Source: Dryas octopetala
Taxonomy: Eukaryota; Streptophyta; Magnoliopsida; Rosales; Rosaceae
Direction of reading: 5' to 3'
Length of the DNA: 64,000 nt
Assembly: GCA_963921425.1 (NCBI GenBank)
Contig: OY992838.1
Coordinates: forward strand, 1,302,001-1,366,000
This document shows positions 48,003-60,737 of this stretch, in pieces (position 1 is the stretch's first letter; every line of letters starts with the position of its first letter). Below the pieces are notes generated by a model. That model saw nothing but the letters and a program-made list of their open reading frames with translations, ran no database searches and had not been told where the DNA came from. The translations under genes and the position numbers were made by a program.

Positions 48003-49574
48003 TGATGGCTGTCAGACTCTGAATGTACAACAATTGTAAATAAGTTTGCCCAGCCACCTGTTTGTACACACAGGTGTGTCAGTTTATAGCAAGTTTTACT
48101 CGAAGTAAATATGCTGATTGCCTGAATAAACAACTATTTTCAACAAACCAACCAATGTGGTTTTAGCTTAGGATGTCTGCAGCGCAGAAAATTGATGAAA
48201 TCCTGACATTACAAAATGTCTTGGTCAATTGGAAGAAATGGCATTCAGTTTCTCAATTCAACTTCAGTGGGGTCAGTTGAATGGGCAAAATTGACCTACT
48301 TCCGGAACCTATTAACTCCTTTTTTGTCGTACTTGAAACATCAACAAAATAAAAGAGAGAGAGAGAGAGAGAGAACCTATTGACAGCTCAGCAGCTCATT
48401 GTTCAGCACATGGTATAGCCAAGCCAGAGCCTTTATATTCCATACATCATCCACTAGGCTGATGAAAATGCCAAAGTCGATCAACCACAGTGCACAAAGT
48501 CTTCCATATTGGCCCCACCTCCTGGCCTAGAAACATGTTCCAGCATCAGGCTCATTGGTTCTTCCAAATCATTGGCTCTCTAAATGTTCGTCGTTTGGCA
48601 ATGCAGTTACAAAAATTAACTCCAAATCATACTTTGTACCTCAACAGTTGTGGGAAATTTCATAAATCACTGCTCAAAGTTAAATTTGCTTGGTTAGATT
48701 GTTCAAAACTGTAAGAAGCTTATGCTTACCTGACAAATATTAAAGACTATTATCACATAAATCTACACAATTAATGGAAAAGTAGAAAAAAAAAATATTA
48801 AGAAAAATGGAAAACAATTGTAAAAAGACTCTGATAAGAAAAATGTTAACTTTGGCAAACTAGATTACTGTATATGGATTATGCAAGAAATAGCATATTT
48901 GAACTAAGATCATTCCTTGATTCTATAAAAAAGTGTTAAGAAAACAAAAGCATTTGAAATTATCAGAACTACAAGTGGGTAATTATACGACAGACATTTC
49001 CTAGCCATCACAATTGTAAGCTGAATATATAACTGAGCCAGAGGGGGCATGAATCCACATGGTTGAGTGAGCAAAGAGCCCCTGAACTTCAAAACACAAG
49101 TAACACTACAAAAATTAAAAATGAAAATGAAAAAATTAACACAATTTACATCATCAAATAGTAACTGCCCTTTAACATTCAGTTAGAAAACACCATGGTT
49201 ATCCTGTACTTTTTTTTCTCTTTATTACTACTACAACATGAAGATCCAGCGGTATGAATTAATTAGGCCGTGTGGGCTTTGATGAAATCACACGGAAGTT
49301 GGTTGATATGTCACTTTCCTTGTAGAGCCCCAGAAATTCTTTTTCATCAATTCTCCAATTACTTGTTCTTATTACTAACTTTAAAATTAAAATTAAATAA
49401 AATTATTACAATCACACTTATTAACAACAACAATTTACAGATATGCAGAAATAGTGGCCAAAAGCCAAGAAGTTTACATCAATACGATTACTAAAAACAA
49501 CAATAATTTACAGAAAAGTGACTTGCACTTACTCGTAATTTAATAAAGTATCCTCCATAGCATTGTAACTAATA
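48003..49574. other. Spacer between the MITE and IPK1
   Basis: AT-rich, with a GA microsatellite at 48355-48374. It probably holds promoter DNA of HIPP and the 3' UTR of IPK1. The short frames have no recognised domain. Confidence 0.4.
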
Positions 49575-52335
49575 TCAATTTGCAGTTTTAAGAGCCTTTG
49601 TGCTTGTAGTTTTCTTTCCTCTTTCCTCTGTTTCCACCATTTGATTGTAGCAGCTTACGATCTTTTTGTCCAACTCATAATATTCTTCCATTTTCTTCAA
49701 AGATTTCAAATCCAGGTCAATGAAATGCGCCTAGGAAATAGAAACCCAAATAAGATAAATATGTCACAAGGAACAAATTGAATGATGCCCCCACTGGGAA
49801 TTTCATTAAACTTAGCAAATTAACTCAGTAAGGTAGTGACATAAGTTTTATGTGCTCTAGCTGTTAAGAAATTGCATAGATTACTACAGCTCCAGGAAAC
49901 ATTTAAGATAAAAAATAAAAATAAATGCAAAAGAGCTTCCAAATGCAATGATTGTAAGATGTTATGGTATCATTCAGAATGAAATGTATAAAGGGCTCTC
50001 TACCTTGTAATCAAAAGATTGGTTGGTTGATTCTAGGTACACATTATTATATGAAGATTCCGGATTCCCATCTTTCCTCTGTCTAAAACTAATCATCAAA
50101 CTGCAGTCCTTTGCAGTGGCAGCTATCAAAAAGTCCTTCACAATCTTCATGCTTTCATCCAAAGACAAGGAATGCAAAGAAGAATATCTCTGCAACACTT
50201 TGTCTTTACCTGATTCTCTACACACCATGCAAGGCTCAGAAATAATGTCATAATACGCATGAATAGCCCCATCTATGTCAAGATTATCAAGTTTCTGGAC
50301 CTCAAGGAGTTGATCCATCACTCCAGATTTATACACTGTCTCAGCAACAAGCTGTAGAAAACTCATTGTGCGCAAGCCATCACTTCCCTGAATGACACAC
50401 TTAAGTGCATCTTCAAATGCTCTCCCAGTTGCAAAATTGGTGCTGTCTGCGGCACCACCCAAGCCCCCAAATATTAGAGAACCATTCAAGAATACACGGA
50501 AATTATTCTGTGGGGTTGCGAAGAGATCCTTGATAGCTTTATGTATTCTGTCCTTGGATCCAGAGAACAGATCAAGTGGATCATATTCACTAAATTCTGA
50601 TACCTGTAACATAGGTTGAGATGTATCCGAGTCAGAATTAAACATTGAAATTTAACATTACTATAGCAGTGCTCTCTTTGCTGAAACCTCTGCACAGAAG
50701 TTCTAAGAGCGACACTCTCATTGAATGTATGGAACTCATTTGACCAAAACGAGTTCCAATAAAGTAATTAATTTGACGAGCGAAGAATATAGTAAAACAT
50801 GCCTCTCCGTCATGCAACTTCAGGGCTTGGTGCATCTTAAAGCGAGTAATACTCCGTTTAATGGCATTTCTTTCATCTATGAACTTTGAAGATGGGAGAA
50901 ATCCACATTTTGGCTATTTTTGGAAACAATTGAAAATGAAAAGGGAATAATTAATTTCAAATCGAGGGTATTCCTCATGTTAAGGGACAGAAGAAAAAAT
51001 GTACATGACAAGCATAAATAAAAAAACAAAGGACATAATAGTGGAAATGGACCTTTATCTCTACAGATATACAGGGTGGTTCACCTTCTTTAGTACCTGA
51101 AATGAACAAATCAGAATAAACTATCACTCTTTCTGAAATTTAGACTTAAGTAAACACTACTGCTCAAATTATTATGTTCTGGACAGGCAAGAGCTTTATA
51201 AAATCTTAAGAAAATAATAATAACAAAAACAAAAACGAAAAATAACATTTAGATAGATAGGTGTGTCTACATTAGTACACATTTCCTAGGATGCAGAACA
51301 GACAACTCTAAATGTTTAAGTGCAACACCAATAAAACTTGTAGTTAACAGAGAGACGCTAATTACCATGAGGAAAAAGAGAATGATCAGATATGAGAATC
51401 ACAGAATCACGTTGCGTATCAACTTTAGCAGCATCAACTCGCCAAGAAGGACGCTGACAAATTACTGTCTTCTCAATTGACTCCAAGAATTCCTTGGAAA
51501 CAAGGACACGCATCTGCCATATTCAAATTCAAGGTTAGATAACTAAACCATTTTGTAAAGCATTCATGCACGACTTCACAGGAAAACCAAATGTATAAAC
51601 TATATTGCCACAGTACCATCTCACAAATAACCACTTCTTGGGACAATTATCGGCTTTTAGAAATCTCATCAACAACCATCATTCATTTTATAATTTATAC
51701 ATGTGGAGCAGATCTTTACAGACACTATTAATACCCAAAGATTATGCATAAATGCATTTTGTATGTGTGTGGATAGCTACATACCCCGGAATCAACATAT
51801 TTGGAGCCCAATAAAGGGCTCATGACGCGCTCCACAAATTTTTGGCTAGCAAGTTCTTTGTTAGAGGAAGCTACAATGTCCTCCAAGCCTTTCCACAAAA
51901 TGCGTTCATGCGTGGTGAATGCTGTTGGACTGTTGTTGCTCGGTGACCCATTAATTTGAGCTTTCTGCAGGCGCATTACTTTCCCAATCTACATAGAGCA
52001 AGGTCCCACCATTTTAAGCTTCAATTATGATCACAGACTACTAAAAATTTTGGTTTTTTTTTCAAAAACTAGAAATAAAAATAAAAACCACACCCTTTGA
52101 TAAGTGTAATAATCAGCAAATTTTTTTTTTTTTTTTTACATGAGCCCATCAGCACAGTATAATAGCAGCTGAAAAGGTTAACAATTACAATATTTTGTGT
52201 GTGTGTTTGTTTAAGATCAAAGTAAGAACATACAAAAGGGGGGGAGGATCCATTGTAAGCGAGAACAAGATTAGCAGCCCCTTCGCCCCTGTAAACCCAA
52301 TCAGCAGCCTCATTTTTCTGTAAAATGACCTCCAT
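49575..52335 (-). CDS. IPK1: Inositol-pentakisphosphate 2-kinase
   Basis: Seven exons on the minus strand (52335-52234, 51988-51785, 51513-51366, 51096-51053, 50913-50803, 50603-50004, 49730-49575) give 454 aa, close to Arabidopsis IPK1 (451). The enzyme phosphorylates the 2-position of InsP5 to make InsP6 (phytate), linked to phosphate sensing and mRNA export. Motifs: nucleotide-binding WVYRGEGAANLVLAY (residues 13-27), ERVMSPLLGSKYVD, EIKPKCGFLP at 164-173 (family signature with catalytic-site Lys), SGSKDRIHKAI, and the C-terminal FIDLDLKSLKKMEEYYELDKKIV. ATG 52335 matches the conserved MxVILQKxxAADW start; the longer frame upstream is probably leader. A 5'-UTR intron (52472-52379) is likely. 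The intron after 50803 begins GC (GAG|GCATGT). Confidence 0.94.
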
Positions 52336-53246
52336 TGCCGAGTCTTTGTGTTGGCTGAGATTCGACAGCTCGCCGTCACTACACAAATGAAGTTTTTCAG
52401 TTTTTTTTTTTTCCAAAAAAAAAAAAAAAAAAGAGAATTCTGAATGGACGATCGAAATTAATTTCCAAGTACCTGATTGATGGAAGAAGATTTGGGGTCT
52501 GGGCTTCTGTTTGAAACCCTAAGCACCTTGCACACACTGAACCCGAACTCGCAAATAGATGCTTTATAGATAAAAGAAGAGAACGCAAGTCACAGTACAA
52601 CGTCACAGTGGGAATCTTTCGGTGGACTCATACAGCTCTTAATCGCTTTATCATCAATGGCTTCACCTTCACTTTTTGCGAAATCGAGGTGATTATGATT
52701 CTTTTCACACTAATATCTATCACACTTGTCTGCAACTGTGAGAAGCGAACTAAACCCAAAACCCACCCCCAAAATTTACAGAAATAAAATTAAAAATAGG
52801 AACAATTGGCAACACCACTACATAACAAGTGGCCATTGGCAAAAGTATTGCACTTCGAGTTCGATCCCACATGTCATCCATACTTATTTCAGGCTTTTTC
52901 CCATTTCACGATCCAGTTGGGTGCAGTTGGGCACCCATAGGCCCAATTAATTTTGTTCTAAAATTAGGCCCATATTCTTAAATTGATATATACTAGCCTT
53001 TTCACATTCACTTATGCTAGCTAGCTAGTGTGAAAAGATTTTTGTTATTGTGTAAACATTGATATTTGATAAGCATAATCAGTTTAATAGATAATAAAAA
53101 ATTAATTAAGAAGAGAGAGGCGGCAAACCAATTTCTCATGGACAGAAAAGTAAATTTAAAAAATAAATAACTGACTATTAGATTTAAACCGAAACGATCT
53201 CAATCATATATGAACATAAATTATTGTAGTCATTGGAGGTTCGTTT
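52336..53246. other. IPK1 leader/promoter and left part of the duplicated JMT flank
   Basis: 52336-52680 is the IPK1 leader (probable leader exon ends at 52473) and promoter. From about 52860 (CCACATGTCATCC, CCAGTTGGGTGCAGTTGGGC, CCCATATTCTTAAATTGATA) the sequence matches 56094-56440, so this is the left edge of a duplicated block. Confidence 0.55.
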
Positions 53247-53436
53247 TTTTTTTTTTTTTTTTTTGTCTGAAAGAGATTCCATTAAAGAGAAAAGGAGCAA
53301 TACAAGAGCTACAGTAGTGAGATAGCAGTTAAGCAATACAGCAGCAAGAAAAAGAAATATATAACAAGCAAGCCCAATCGTCAAGAGAAGAGGGACTTTG
53401 CCACTTGCCAATGTCAACCAGAGGGTCAAGCATTAC
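53247..53436 (-). mobile_element. Truncated retroposon (LINE/SINE-type), poly-A on minus strand
   Basis: A 190-bp insert begins on the plus strand with a T run of about 20 (the poly-A tail of the minus strand) and is flanked by exact 13-bp duplications TGGAGGTTCGTTT at 53234-53246 and 53437-53449. The paralogous site near 56497-56515 (GTGGAGATTCTTTTATGCTCC) is empty. It has no open frame of note, so it is a 5'-truncated LINE tail or a SINE. Confidence 0.85.
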
Positions 53437-54321
53437 TGGAGGTTCGTTTATGCTCCAAACCATTTAGCTTTCCTCTTTTAGTCTTTTACTTTTAATTTTT
53501 GTTAGGTTAAGGCAATGGCTATCAAAATCAATCTACATTATTTGTATTTTCTTTTTGGCCGGGGGAAATACTTCATCAAAGGAAAACAGAAACAAACCAA
53601 ACAACCTCAAAACGAAACGATAGGAACAGGAAACAAAAAAAGAGCCTACATTGTACGTAGTACGGTTGTACCAATAAGAAAATAGTAAGAAATAGAAAGA
53701 AATAAATCGACCTATTTAATTCCAACTGTCCAATCTACCTATATTTTCATCTGCGTCAGTCAGTCTTGCAATTCTTATTTTTGTGCAAAACACTATTGGT
53801 GTAATTTAGCCTAGCAATTAATTTGGTGTATTCAATTAGAATTCTAATATATTTAAAAAAAATTGTAAATCCATAGAAATCTAAGTGGATTCAATTTAAA
53901 ATTTTAAACATTCCATAAAAATATAGGTGTATTTAATTTAGAATTTTAAAGGATCTATAAAAATTTAGGTATATTCAAAAACTCATTTATTTTAAAGAAA
54001 TTTTATTAAGTGGTGGATTTTGCTGGATTTTGATAGATTTTGTTTAAATAACAAAAGCCATGAGAATTCTAGCATTTTTCAATTGAATTTTGATAAATTC
54101 TATATAAGATAATAAGAATCCATGAAATCTACAAAATCTATAATTTCTTTAAAATTTCAATTGAATACACCCCTATTGGTCTGGATATAAAGGATTTGTA
54201 CTGATCACGTACTAGACTCGAGAGCACCACACATCTTCGATCAACAACTTCAGAGTCTTGAGTACTAGCTGAAGTACTGGTAACTGGGTTGTTGGGTGAG
54301 ACTTGAGAGAGAAAGATCGAT

Positions 54322-55736
54322 ATGGGCGTGACGCAAATCCTTCACATGAACAAAGGCGATGGCGAGACTAGTTATGCTAAAAACTCCAAATTTCAGGTCT
54401 ATTTGGCTTTCTCTATCTTTTACAATTCCACCATTTTTAATTTCATGCACACACATATATTATGCATTGATTGCATTCCTTAATTTATTTAATTTTGTAG
54501 AACAAAATATTATGTACGACAAAGCCAATCATTGAGGAAGCCGTACTAGAATGTTTGTGCTCATCAAATGGGCCAATACAGAGCATGGGCATAGCAGATT
54601 TGGGCTGCTCATCCGGGCCCAACACCCTATTACTCATCTCCGAGATCATGGATGTGTTATATGCCAAACGCTGCAGCCTTGGCCTCCTGTCATCAACATC
54701 AGAGTTGAGAGTTTTTCTCAACGACCTCTTTAGCAACGATTTCAACACCATTTTTGTGTCATTGCCAGCATTCTACAACAAAATGAAGGAAAATCATGAC
54801 AAGGGTAGTACTGGAATTGGGCCTGTGTTTATATCTGCTATGCCAGGTTCTTTTTATGGTAGGCTATTTCCCGCCAACAGTTTGCACTTTGTGCACTCTT
54901 CTTCAAGTCTTCACTGGCGGTCTCAGGCTCCTCCTGGGCTGTACAGCAAGGCTGGCACAGCCCTAAACAAGGGCAAGATCTACATATCTAAGAGCAGCCC
55001 ACAGTGCGTATTGGACGCGTACTCGCTGCAATTCCACAACGACTTTTCGCTGTTTCTCAAGTCCCGAGCTGAAGAAATAGTTCATGGAGGACGAATGGTG
55101 TTAACCTTCTTGGGCAGGCCATCCTCTGATCCCACAACTCAAGAGAGTTGCTACCCGTGGGAGCTCTACGGCCAAGCATTAATGGCCATGGTTTCAGAGG
55201 TACGTACAGAGTGTATCCCACGTCGAGAATGTAAAATCTTACGTACATTACAACATATAATACCTCAAACATGGTCTCTACTTGTATTTGTTATAAGTAG
55301 TGAGTTTTACATTTTTCTTTTTCTTTTCCTCATGGCAAGCTTAGTAACATTTTGTATATTGTTTAAGGGTGTTATTGAAGAGGAAAAGGTTGATTCCTTC
55401 AACGCTCCATACTATGCTGCAAGTGCAGAGGAAGTGAAATTGGGGGTACAAAAAGAAGGGTCGTTCATAATGCACCGAATGGAAGCGTTCGAAGTTGATT
55501 GGGATTGGGAGTGGGATGATGAAGGCATGCTTAACACAGTTGAAATGGCCTTAGCAAGTGGGCAGAGAGTAGCTAAGATGGCAAGAGCTGTGGTAGAACC
55601 AATGCTGGAATCTCATTTTGGAAAAGAGATAATGGATCAACTGTTTCGGAGGTTCACAGAGCTCGTCGGCAATCACTTATCAAAGACAAGAACCAAGTAT
55701 ACCTTTTTCGTCATTTCACTCATTAGAAAGGACTGA
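54322..55736 (+). CDS. JMT: SABATH carboxyl methyltransferase, JMT-like, copy 1
   Basis: Three exons (54322-54396, 54501-55199, 55368-55736) give 380 aa. SABATH enzymes use S-adenosylmethionine to methylate carboxyl groups of small molecules; the best match from memory is Arabidopsis jasmonate methyltransferase (cytosolic, makes methyl jasmonate). Shared features: [15 protein letters not shown] with Q25 (SAM/carboxylate contacts in the family), [10 protein letters not shown] at 58-67, [33 protein letters not shown] with H163/W164, [25 protein letters not shown]. Position 165 after LHW is Arg, whereas copy 2 and Arabidopsis JMT have Leu. The 168-bp second intron is a multiple of three with no stop, so retention would add 56 residues. 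Substrate (jasmonate, salicylate, benzoate) is not provable from sequence; linkage with SFH/BBD and CYP722 fits At1g19640. Confidence 0.88.
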
Positions 55737-58174
55737 ATTCATTTCCCTTTTTATAAAGGGGTTGGTTGATTATCTAATAAATATAAGTGGAAAAAAATGC
55801 AATCAATAATAAAATTTATATTTTTTTTTCCTATTATCCAACAGTATGACATAATATATATATATATATATATTGTGAATTCGAACTATGATTGGTTGTA
55901 TACAGATTTCAACGGTCTTGTACAATTATTGGTAGGATTTTCTAGTATCCCAACATTCCATCTCCATGTCTTTCCTTTTCCCTGTATCCTTGTTCTTCCA
56001 TTTTCATCATATGTTTAGTCGAATTCATGTTGAAAATGTGTCTCCCCCTTACCCTTTGGAAATCTAGGTGCTTATGATTCTTTCCACATAGTTAGATCCA
56101 CATGGCATCCTGACTAATTTCAGGGCTTGGCCCATTTCACAATGATAACGGAGAACAAATGGATTCATAATGGCCCAGAAATTTGGATCCAGTTGGGCAC
56201 CCAGGGGCCCAAGTTACCATCTTCTTTTTTTTTACAAGGAAAATTCTAAACGCATAGTTGCTAGTTAGCTTTGTTTGTTCGAGCCTTTGCTTTTAACCTC
56301 ACATGCTCGTTATTATTTGTTTCATAAAACCTCTCAAAATCTCTCATATTGGGTTTAGAAGGCAGACAATTGGGTCATATTCGAATTTTCCTTTCTAAAA
56401 ATTATGCCCAAACAAAGCCCATATTCTCAAATTGATATATATTACTGTTACTGATTCTCATATATGGACATTAATTGATATATTATTGTAGTTAGTGGAG
56501 ATTCTTTTATGCTCCAAACCATTTAGCTTTGTTCTTTTAGTCTTTAACGAGTGTATCCAATGTGGATTTCAAATCAATTTGAAATCAAGGTGTATTTAAT
56601 TTGGATATTAAAAGAATATGTCTAAATCTGATGGTATCAATTAGGATTTTAAAAAAATCTTTCAAAATCTAGTGGTATTAAAAAAGTTATTGATTTTAGT
56701 GGAATTCATTAATTGATGAAATTTCACTGCAGTTTCTTACCCAATTACCCTTAGGTAAGATTTTTTTTTTTCTTCATTTCTATTATTCAGTCTCATTCAC
56801 CACTTTTTTTTTTTGTTTCAATTTCATTTTTCTGAATTATTCGTTTCTTTTATTCTTCTTCTAATTTGTTTTTCTGAATTCATCCACTTCTTATAAATTT
56901 ACTAGAATCTCCATTGAATATACCTCTTTAATATTGTGTTAGAGAATGGCAAATTGGAAATTGGCAGCATCAAAATTAGTCTACATTGTTGTTTGACCAA
57001 TAAACAAATTAAAGAAGAGAAACCGAGGTATCTAAGTCCAACTTTCTAATCTACCTACATTTTTCATAAAAATCAAAGGCGGACAATTATAATTTATGGT
57101 TCAAAGTTCAAACCGTGGGGTCAAGAGATGCATGTCCACGCATGCATGATCGAATGGCGGTGAAAAATCAGATTTTAAAATTTTCTTCATAAAAATGCTT
57201 GCATATATCAAGATTAATATATTAACAGAAGATTTAATATTTGACCAAAGAAAAGAGACTTATTAGGGTGTACTGTAGCTAGGATGGTAAAACTGCAACC
57301 GGCCAGTTATAGTCATTAGTCCCTCTACTATAACCATATATGCATATATTATAATATTACATTAATATATTTCTAAACAGAAAAGTATAGGTTGGGTTGA
57401 TAGACATTCAGATTATTCACTATATTCTGCAGACTGCAGGTGGCTCCAAAATTAATTAATTAATTGAGAAATGCTAACTACTTTTTTATGTTTAATTTAT
57501 AATATAGTTTCATGATCGAAATATTTTTTTTTAATAACATTATTTAAAAATCATCTCACCGATATTTTATTTTATAATAATTAGATGACTAAATGATTTC
57601 GATTTAGTTGATTAATTTGTTTGCAAAAATAATTTTTAAAGGATGTATAATATTAAAAATGAACAATTAATTGGAATTGTAAAACTACACTACTTGACAA
57701 GATAAGAGAGAAGATAGAAGATAGAAGGAAAAAATGTACCTTAATTACTTAACTAGGAGTATTTGATCTTTCCAAACAAATAGGCTGGGCAAAGTCCATT
57801 AATTGGATCATAATCAAAAGACGTAACAAATAGGTTGGGCACTTGATTAATATAAGTTCATTGCATGTTGCGTGATACTTTCATGAAGGTGACTGTTGCT
57901 GCCACTTGCGACAAAAGTTGAAGAACAACACGTTTAAATTAAGTGATCGAGACATGCAAGAGGGGTATGGCTGTATATATGTATCACATGCAGCATATGT
58001 AAAATGATGTATATATGCTAATTGCTAGGTACCTGCTGCAATTGAAAGCATGTATCATGTAATGCAAGTGGTTCGATTCCCATTTAATTGAAAGCATGTA
58101 TCATGTAATACAAGTGGTTCAATTGAAAGCATGTACCACTCATCAAATCAATTGTTTGACTTTCATTTAATTCG
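55737..58174. other. Spacer between JMT copies, mostly duplicated flank
   Basis: 56094-56540 matches 52860-53480 (GTTGGGCACCC, CTCAAATTGATATATA, TTTATGCTCCAAACCATTTAGCTTT in parts). 55850-55865 is a TA microsatellite. An imperfect 50-bp tandem duplication (ATTGAAAGCATGTATCATG) lies at 58035-58140. No gene seen. Confidence 0.5.
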
Positions 58175-58341
58175 GAGAGCAGATCCCTTATCAGTTTTTG
58201 GTCAGCTTTTGGTACTCCTTTGGTATCAAGCTAAAATCTTAACCATTGAAGACATAGTAGAGAGAGAAAGAGAAGTTTAATGGCTAAAATTTTAGCTTGA
58301 TACCAAACAAGTACCAAAAAACTGATAGGAGATATGCTCTC
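58175..58341. mobile_element. Small MITE upstream of JMT copy 2
   Basis: The left end GAGAGCAGATCCCTTATCAG pairs with the reverse-complemented right end GAGAGCATATCTCCTATCAG, and the inner TTTGGTATCAAGCTAAAAT is also mirrored. Flanks TTTAATTCG and TTTAATTTT suggest an imperfect 9-bp target duplication. 167 bp, non-coding, about 660 bp upstream of the JMT copy 2 start; absent from the copy 1 upstream region. Confidence 0.75.
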
Positions 58342-59003
58342 TTTAATTTTCCTTCAGTCGTATGTACGTACCACACTATTTAATATCACGACAAAGTAAA
58401 AATAGCGACACATGAAAATGGTTGAGAGAGAGAGAAAATTCCACATTAGAAAAATTCAAAGAGTTATTTAATAATTTATAAAGTTTAAGAATTTTTTCAC
58501 TCATTGTCACTCAATTTTGAGTTGAAAATTCCAATTTCTTCAAAAATAAGCCCTCATTATTAGAGGAAAAAATTTATTAGAGAGATAATATTACGTATAT
58601 GTGTACGTGTATTTAAAAAAAAAAGATTATGCAGCAAATATTAATCCCCCCAAAACAAAAGAGAGGTTGGATCCCTTGTTAGTGTAACACAAGGCGTAGT
58701 ACTAGTACTAGTTATTAATAGCAATTCATTTACAGGCTAATTAATTACCGTTAATACTCCAACTAGCAAAGGACTGAAGTGGGCGAGTGGGGTCTATATA
58801 TAGTTATATACAGCACGCTACTCTGAGGTTTTCAGTTGTAACATATAATTAGTTTGGACATATAGTTGGATGAGCACCACACATCTTCAATAACTTCAGT
58901 AGGTACGTACTTCGTGCTAGCCACACATCTTCAAGATAGCTAATTAGCTATAGCTCTCTTGAGTACTGGGTTTTTGGGTGAAACTTGTGAGAGAAAGATC
59001 GAC

Positions 59004-60538
59004 ATGGAGGTGATGCAAATACTTCACATGAACAAAGGCGATGGCGAGACTAGTTATGCCAAAAACTCCGAAGTTCAGGTTTATTTGGCTGTTCTCTATA
59101 TATCTTCTGCAATTCCACCACCATGTTAATTTCACACACGCACCATAATATATGGGTTATGCATTGTTTGCATTAATTCGTTAATTTCATTAAATTTGTA
59201 GAACAAAATATTATGTATGGCAAAGCCAGTCGTGGAGGAAGCCGTAGTAGAAATCTTGTGCTCATCAAATGTGCCAATACAGAGCATGGGCATAGCAGAT
59301 TTGGGTTGCTCATCTGGACCCAACACCCTATTACTCATTTCCGAGATTATGGATGTGTTATATGCCAAATGCTGCAGCCTTGGCCTCCTGTCATCAACAT
59401 CAGAGTTCAGAGTTTTTCTCAACGACCTCTTTAGCAACGATTTCAACACCATTTTCGTGTCATTGCCAGCATTCTACAACAAATTGAAGGAAAATCATGA
59501 CAAGGGTGGTACTGGAATTGGGTCTGTCTTTATCTCTGCTGTGCCAGGTTCTTTTTATGGTAGACTATTTCCCACCAACAGTTTGCACTTTGTGCACTCT
59601 TCTTCGAGTCTTCACTGGCTCTCTCAGGTTCCTCCTGCCCTGGACAGCAAGGCTACCACTGCCCTAAACAAGGGCAAGATCTACATATCCAAGAGCAGCC
59701 CACAGTGCGTATTGGACGCGTACTCGCTGCAATTCCACAACGACTTTTCGCTGTTTCTCAAGTCCCGAGCTGAAGAAATAGTTCATGGAGGACGAATGGT
59801 GTTATCGTTTATGGGCAGGCCGTCCTCTGACGCCACAACTCAAGAGAGCTGCTACCAGTGGGAGCTCTTAGCCCGCGCATTAATGACTATGGTTTCAGAG
59901 GTACGTAATCAAAGTGTATCTAACATGGTATCAGAACTTATTAATTTACGGGAATTCCTCGGTTTGACTTCTCCAATATTCCTAAATTATGTGTCAATAT
60001 ATGTCTACTTGTTTGCTCGATTTTCACATGTAGGTTGGAGTTGCACGTAAAGAAGGGTATTGACTTAATATATATATATATATATTAATTATTGGCACAT
60101 TCTCTAAATAGCTTAAATTTTTCCTTCACTCAGACCTCTAACAACTACTTGTATTTATTTTTAAAGGGTGTTATTGAAGAGGAAAAGGTTGATTCCTTCA
60201 ACGCTCCATACTATGCTCCATGTGCAGAGGAAGTGAAATTGGAGGTACAAAAAGAAGGGTCATTCATGGTGCACCGGTTGGAAGTATTCGAAGTTGATTG
60301 GGATGGTGGTGGTGGTGATAATGAAGACATGCATAAGACATTTGAAACGACCGTAGCAAGTGGGCAGCGAGTGGCCAAGACTATAAGAGCGGTAGTAGAA
60401 TCAATGCTGGAATCTCATTTTGGAAAAGAGATATTGGATGACTTGTTTCGGAGGTACGCAGAGCTCGTGAGCAATCACTTGGCAAAGACAAGAACCATGT
60501 ACATCAATTTCGTCGTTTCCCTCATTAGAAAGGACTAA
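59004..60538 (+). CDS. JMT: SABATH carboxyl methyltransferase, JMT-like, copy 2
   Basis: Three exons (59004-59078, 59202-59900, 60167-60538) give 381 aa with exactly the same first two exon lengths as copy 1, so the two are a tandem duplication about 4.7 kb apart. The start [20 protein letters not shown] matches Arabidopsis JMT (MEVM...) better than copy 1 does. Motifs: Q25, [58 protein letters not shown]. Near-identity to copy 1 from about 59660 to 59810 suggests recent duplication or gene conversion. Intron 2 (266 bp) is not a multiple of three. Function as for copy 1: SAM-dependent methylation of jasmonate or a similar acid; this copy looks the more conventional enzyme. An Asp/Gly-rich insertion (DGGGGDNED) lies where copy 1 has WDWEWDDE. 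Confidence 0.89.
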
Positions 60539-60737
60539 ACTCATTTCCCTTTTGGCCAAAGGGATTGGTTGATGAATTAAACTTATAGAAGTAGGAATTT
60601 AAGATAATTTCTTAATGGGATATATGCATGTAACACTTGCGTGTAGTTGTATTCAATCACGCAGTCAATTAGAGAATAATATATAAATTTCTCTTATCAA
60701 ATAATCCGACATGATATATTGTCAATCCAAACTATTA

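Noticed and set aside
47855..48133. 92-codon minus-strand open frame
   Set aside because: Mostly inside the 47665-47992 MITE; no domain.
52336..52416. N-terminal extension of IPK1 (MEKKKTEKLHL...)
   Set aside because: Family proteins start at the conserved MxVILQK. The extension crosses a poly-A tract and a likely leader intron.
54555..55736. Single-exon reading of JMT copy 1 (393 codons)
   Set aside because: Part of it is an unspliced, stop-free intron with good splice sites. The spliced model matches copy 2 and the family.
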